From Novosphingobium barchaimii LL02 (GTDB lineage: Bacteria > Pseudomonadota > Alphaproteobacteria > Sphingomonadales > Sphingomonadaceae), in assembly GCF_001046635.1 (NCBI RefSeq), contig NZ_KQ130459.1, positions 62,001-126,000 on the forward strand: DNA of 64,000 nucleotides, in the 5' to 3' direction. The position numbers and the translations under genes were made by a program. The notes beneath the pieces were generated by a model. That model did no database searches. It had not been told where the DNA came from and was given only the letters and a program-made list of their open reading frames with translations. The stretch's first letter is position 1; every line of letters starts with the position of its first letter. Shown here piece by piece: positions 62,442 through 64,000 of the stretch.

Positions 62442-63842
62442 TCATAGCACCGGCCACCGGCAGGGAACGGTCTTTCCGGCGCGCGCGAGGAGCGCCGGGG
62501 CGGCGGCTTCCACTTCGGCAAGGATTTGCTCCTCGTCGATGGTGGTCGCGCGGTAATTGTCTACCAGACGCCGTCCGTCGACCCAGACCGAGTGGACGCC
62601 GCGTCCGTCAGCCGACCAGACCAGCTGGTTGACCACGTTGAGCAGCGGCGTCCATTCCGGGCGCTGGCGGTCGTGAGCGACGAAGTCGGCCTTCTTGCCC
62701 GGCTCCAGGCTGCCGATCAGGTGGCTCATCCGCGCGCCGGCAGCGCCGTTCACGGTGGCGAATTCCAGCACGTCATAGGCCGAGAACAGGCTGGAATCGC
62801 GCCGCGCGTCCTTGAACAGCCCGGCGGTGACGTACATCGCGCGCATCATGTCGGCGGCGTTGCCGTTGTTGTTGCCATCCGTGCCCAGCTGGATCGGCAC
62901 CCCCGCTGCCATCATTTCCGGGAAAAGCCCCGAGTGGGTGGCCCCGTAAGCGCCCTTCATCGCCGTCATCGGGCAATGGGTTACGTGAGTGCCGGTGCTG
63001 GCGAGCAGGCCGACTTCCTCGGCATCGAGGAAGATCGCATGGGTCAGCGACAGATGATCTCCGAGCGCTTCGATGTCGGCAAGGTGGGCGATGGGCCGCT
63101 TGCCGGTCATGGCGAGGTAGAATTCGGGGTCCTGCGGGTCCGGGCTCATGTGCGCGGTGACGCCGGCGCCGTGGTCCCTGGCGAGGCTGGTGGCCGCGCG
63201 CCACAACTCGTCCGTGGCAGTGGAGTGGCCGACCAGCGCGGGCCACGCCGCCAGCAGCGGATCACCGGCGCAGGAATAGCGCTCCACCTCGCGCTGCAGG
63301 GTGTCGATGGCCTTCGCGGTCAGCGCGGCCTGGTTCTCGGCCGGATCGAAGGCGCGGTCCTGTGCCCACTGGCCGATGCGCCCGCGAATGCCGGTTTCGG
63401 CAAGGCCGTCATGGACCGCGTGAAGGTCGAGAATGGTGCCGGCCTCGACGAAGCAGGTGGTGCCGGTACGCAGCATTTCCAGCGCGGCGAAGCGGGCGGA
63501 AAGGCGCTCCTCCTCCGGCGTCTGGGCCAAGTCGATGGGGATCAGCCAGCCCATCACGTTGGTTTCCCAGTCCGCATCGTCAGGCACGGCGCCGCGCGTC
63601 AATGGCTCGCCGGTGGTGTGGACGTGGCAGTTGACGAAGCCGGGCGTGAGCACGAATCGCGAGCCGTCGATGACCTCGCGGGGGCTGACTGCGGCCTCGA
63701 TCTCGGCGGTGGGCCCTACCGCGTGGATTCGGTCGCCGATCACGGCAAGGGCGCCGTCGCGGTAGATGCGCCGCTCGGCGTCCATGGTGACGATCCACGC
63801 GCCGCGGATCAGCAGGTCGACCGGAACCGGATCACTGGGCAT
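62442..63842 (-). CDS. Amidohydrolase of cytosine deaminase / atrazine chlorohydrolase type
   Basis: 466 residues. Beta-sandwich start (DLLIRGAWIVTMDAERRIYRDGALAV), metal ligands H-x-H in GFVNCHVHTTGE, His in AHMSPDPQ, His in LSLTHAIF with downstream THCPMTAMK, and Asp in LGTDGNNNGNAADMM. Mononuclear-metal deaminases and dechlorinases of this group (SsnA, TrzN, AtzB, guanine deaminase) act on nitrogen heterocycles. The ATG overlaps the upstream hydrolase stop (TGATG), so the two are coupled. Confidence 0.9.
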   Translation of the reverse strand: MPSDPVPVDLLIRGAWIVTMDAERRIYRDGALAVIGDRIHAVGPTAEIEAAVSPREVIDGSRFVLTPGFVNCHVHTTGEPLTRGAVPDDADWETNVMGWLIPIDLAQTPEEERLSARFAALEMLRTGTTCFVEAGTILDLHAVHDGLAETGIRGRIGQWAQDRAFDPAENQAALTAKAIDTLQREVERYSCAGDPLLAAWPALVGHSTATDELWRAATSLARDHGAGVTAHMSPDPQDPEFYLAMTGKRPIAHLADIEALGDHLSLTHAIFLDAEEVGLLASTGTHVTHCPMTAMKGAYGATHSGLFPEMMAAGVPIQLGTDGNNNGNAADMMRAMYVTAGLFKDARRDSSLFSAYDVLEFATVNGAAGARMSHLIGSLEPGKKADFVAHDRQRPEWTPLLNVVNQLVWSADGRGVHSVWVDGRRLVDNYRATTIDEEQILAEVEAAAPALLARAGKTVPCRWPVL

Positions 63843-64000
63843 CACGCCGACCATGCCGCCACCACAGCGTCGGTCGTCACCAGCAGCGAGGTATGTTCGT
63901 TGAGCGCGGTCAGAGTGTGGACGTGCAGCGCCTCGTCGAAGCTGGCGCAGGCGTCGGACACCACGAAGGTATGGAAATCGCGGTGGAAGGCGTCGCGCGT
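63842..64000 (-). CDS. Isochorismatase-type cysteine hydrolase, C-terminal 52 residues only
   Basis: The gene starts beyond the window. The visible part, with FVVSDACASFDEALHVHTLTALN, fits the C-terminal helix-strand-helix of isochorismatase-like hydrolases, the family of RutB, biuret hydrolase and N-carbamoylsarcosine amidase. The active-site Cys and Asp/Lys would be upstream, so the class cannot be set. Translationally coupled to the amidohydrolase. Confidence 0.75.
   Translation of the reverse strand, partial: TRDAFHRDFHTFVVSDACASFDEALHVHTLTALNEHTSLLVTTDAVVAAWSA

Overview
The window is about 64 kb of GC-rich, densely coding DNA from an alphaproteobacterium, most probably a sphingomonad (Novosphingobium/Sphingomonas type). 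This rests on the gene repertoire: a Tad/Cpa pilus locus, a TpsB transporter, catabolic islands built around a TonB-dependent receptor, and the small palindrome CGTCCTGAGCCTGTCGAAGG between convergent genes, which I recognise as common in that order. No tRNA, rRNA, CRISPR array or insertion sequence was seen. All names come from reading motifs by eye; no search was run.

Layout. 0-1.8 kb: a nucleotidyltransferase-fold protein cut by the window edge, with an inverted repeat in front of it, and a LysR regulator. 1.9-3.9 kb: glutathione-dependent formaldehyde detoxification (frmA-fghA). 4.2-11.9 kb: a cell-surface block with a TpsB outer-membrane transporter, a prolyl-hydroxylase-like 2OG-Fe(II) oxygenase, an autotransporter-type beta-barrel, an orphan ParB-like protein and a lipoprotein with a collagen-like G-P-x region. 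12.1-15 kb: a response regulator, a soluble histidine kinase, and a membrane histidine kinase with a degenerate ATPase domain. 15.6-26.8 kb: a Tad pilus locus (cpaB, cpaC, cpaE, cpaF, tadB, tadC, tadD, tadG, flp, tadE, a cpaA-like gene) and a response regulator. Two of its proteins, the CpaE-like and the CpaA-like, appear to lack their catalytic residues.

27-32 kb: an SDR/LysR divergent pair, then a DUF3649-PepSY-DUF3325 membrane operon of the siderophore-uptake type. Its expected TonB receptor survives only as a signal-peptide-sized stub. 32-37 kb: an amidase, a RutA-type pyrimidine ring-opening oxygenase and a GH3 glycosidase. 37-43 kb: a dicarboxylate module (dctD, dctB, dctA), in which the DctD-like regulator lacks the GAFTGA loop, followed by an alginate-export-type porin broken by one in-frame stop. 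43-46 kb: an MFS transporter and a second amidase.

46-56.6 kb: a LacI-controlled carbohydrate or glycoside island with a GMC oxidoreductase, GPH symporter, two sugar-phosphate-isomerase-like proteins, a Gfo/Idh/MocA oxidoreductase and a TonB-dependent receptor. Copies of an ATGTAAAC motif tie its promoters together. 56.7-64 kb: an AraC/SDR pair, a 55-residue membrane protein, a PfkB kinase, a TauD/TfdA dioxygenase, an MFS transporter, a cytosine-deaminase-type amidohydrolase and the end of an isochorismatase-type hydrolase. This last part looks like nitrogen-compound or nucleoside salvage. A palindromic repeat family occurs at operon ends at 26.8 and 37.1 kb, with a possible fragment at 31.96 kb.
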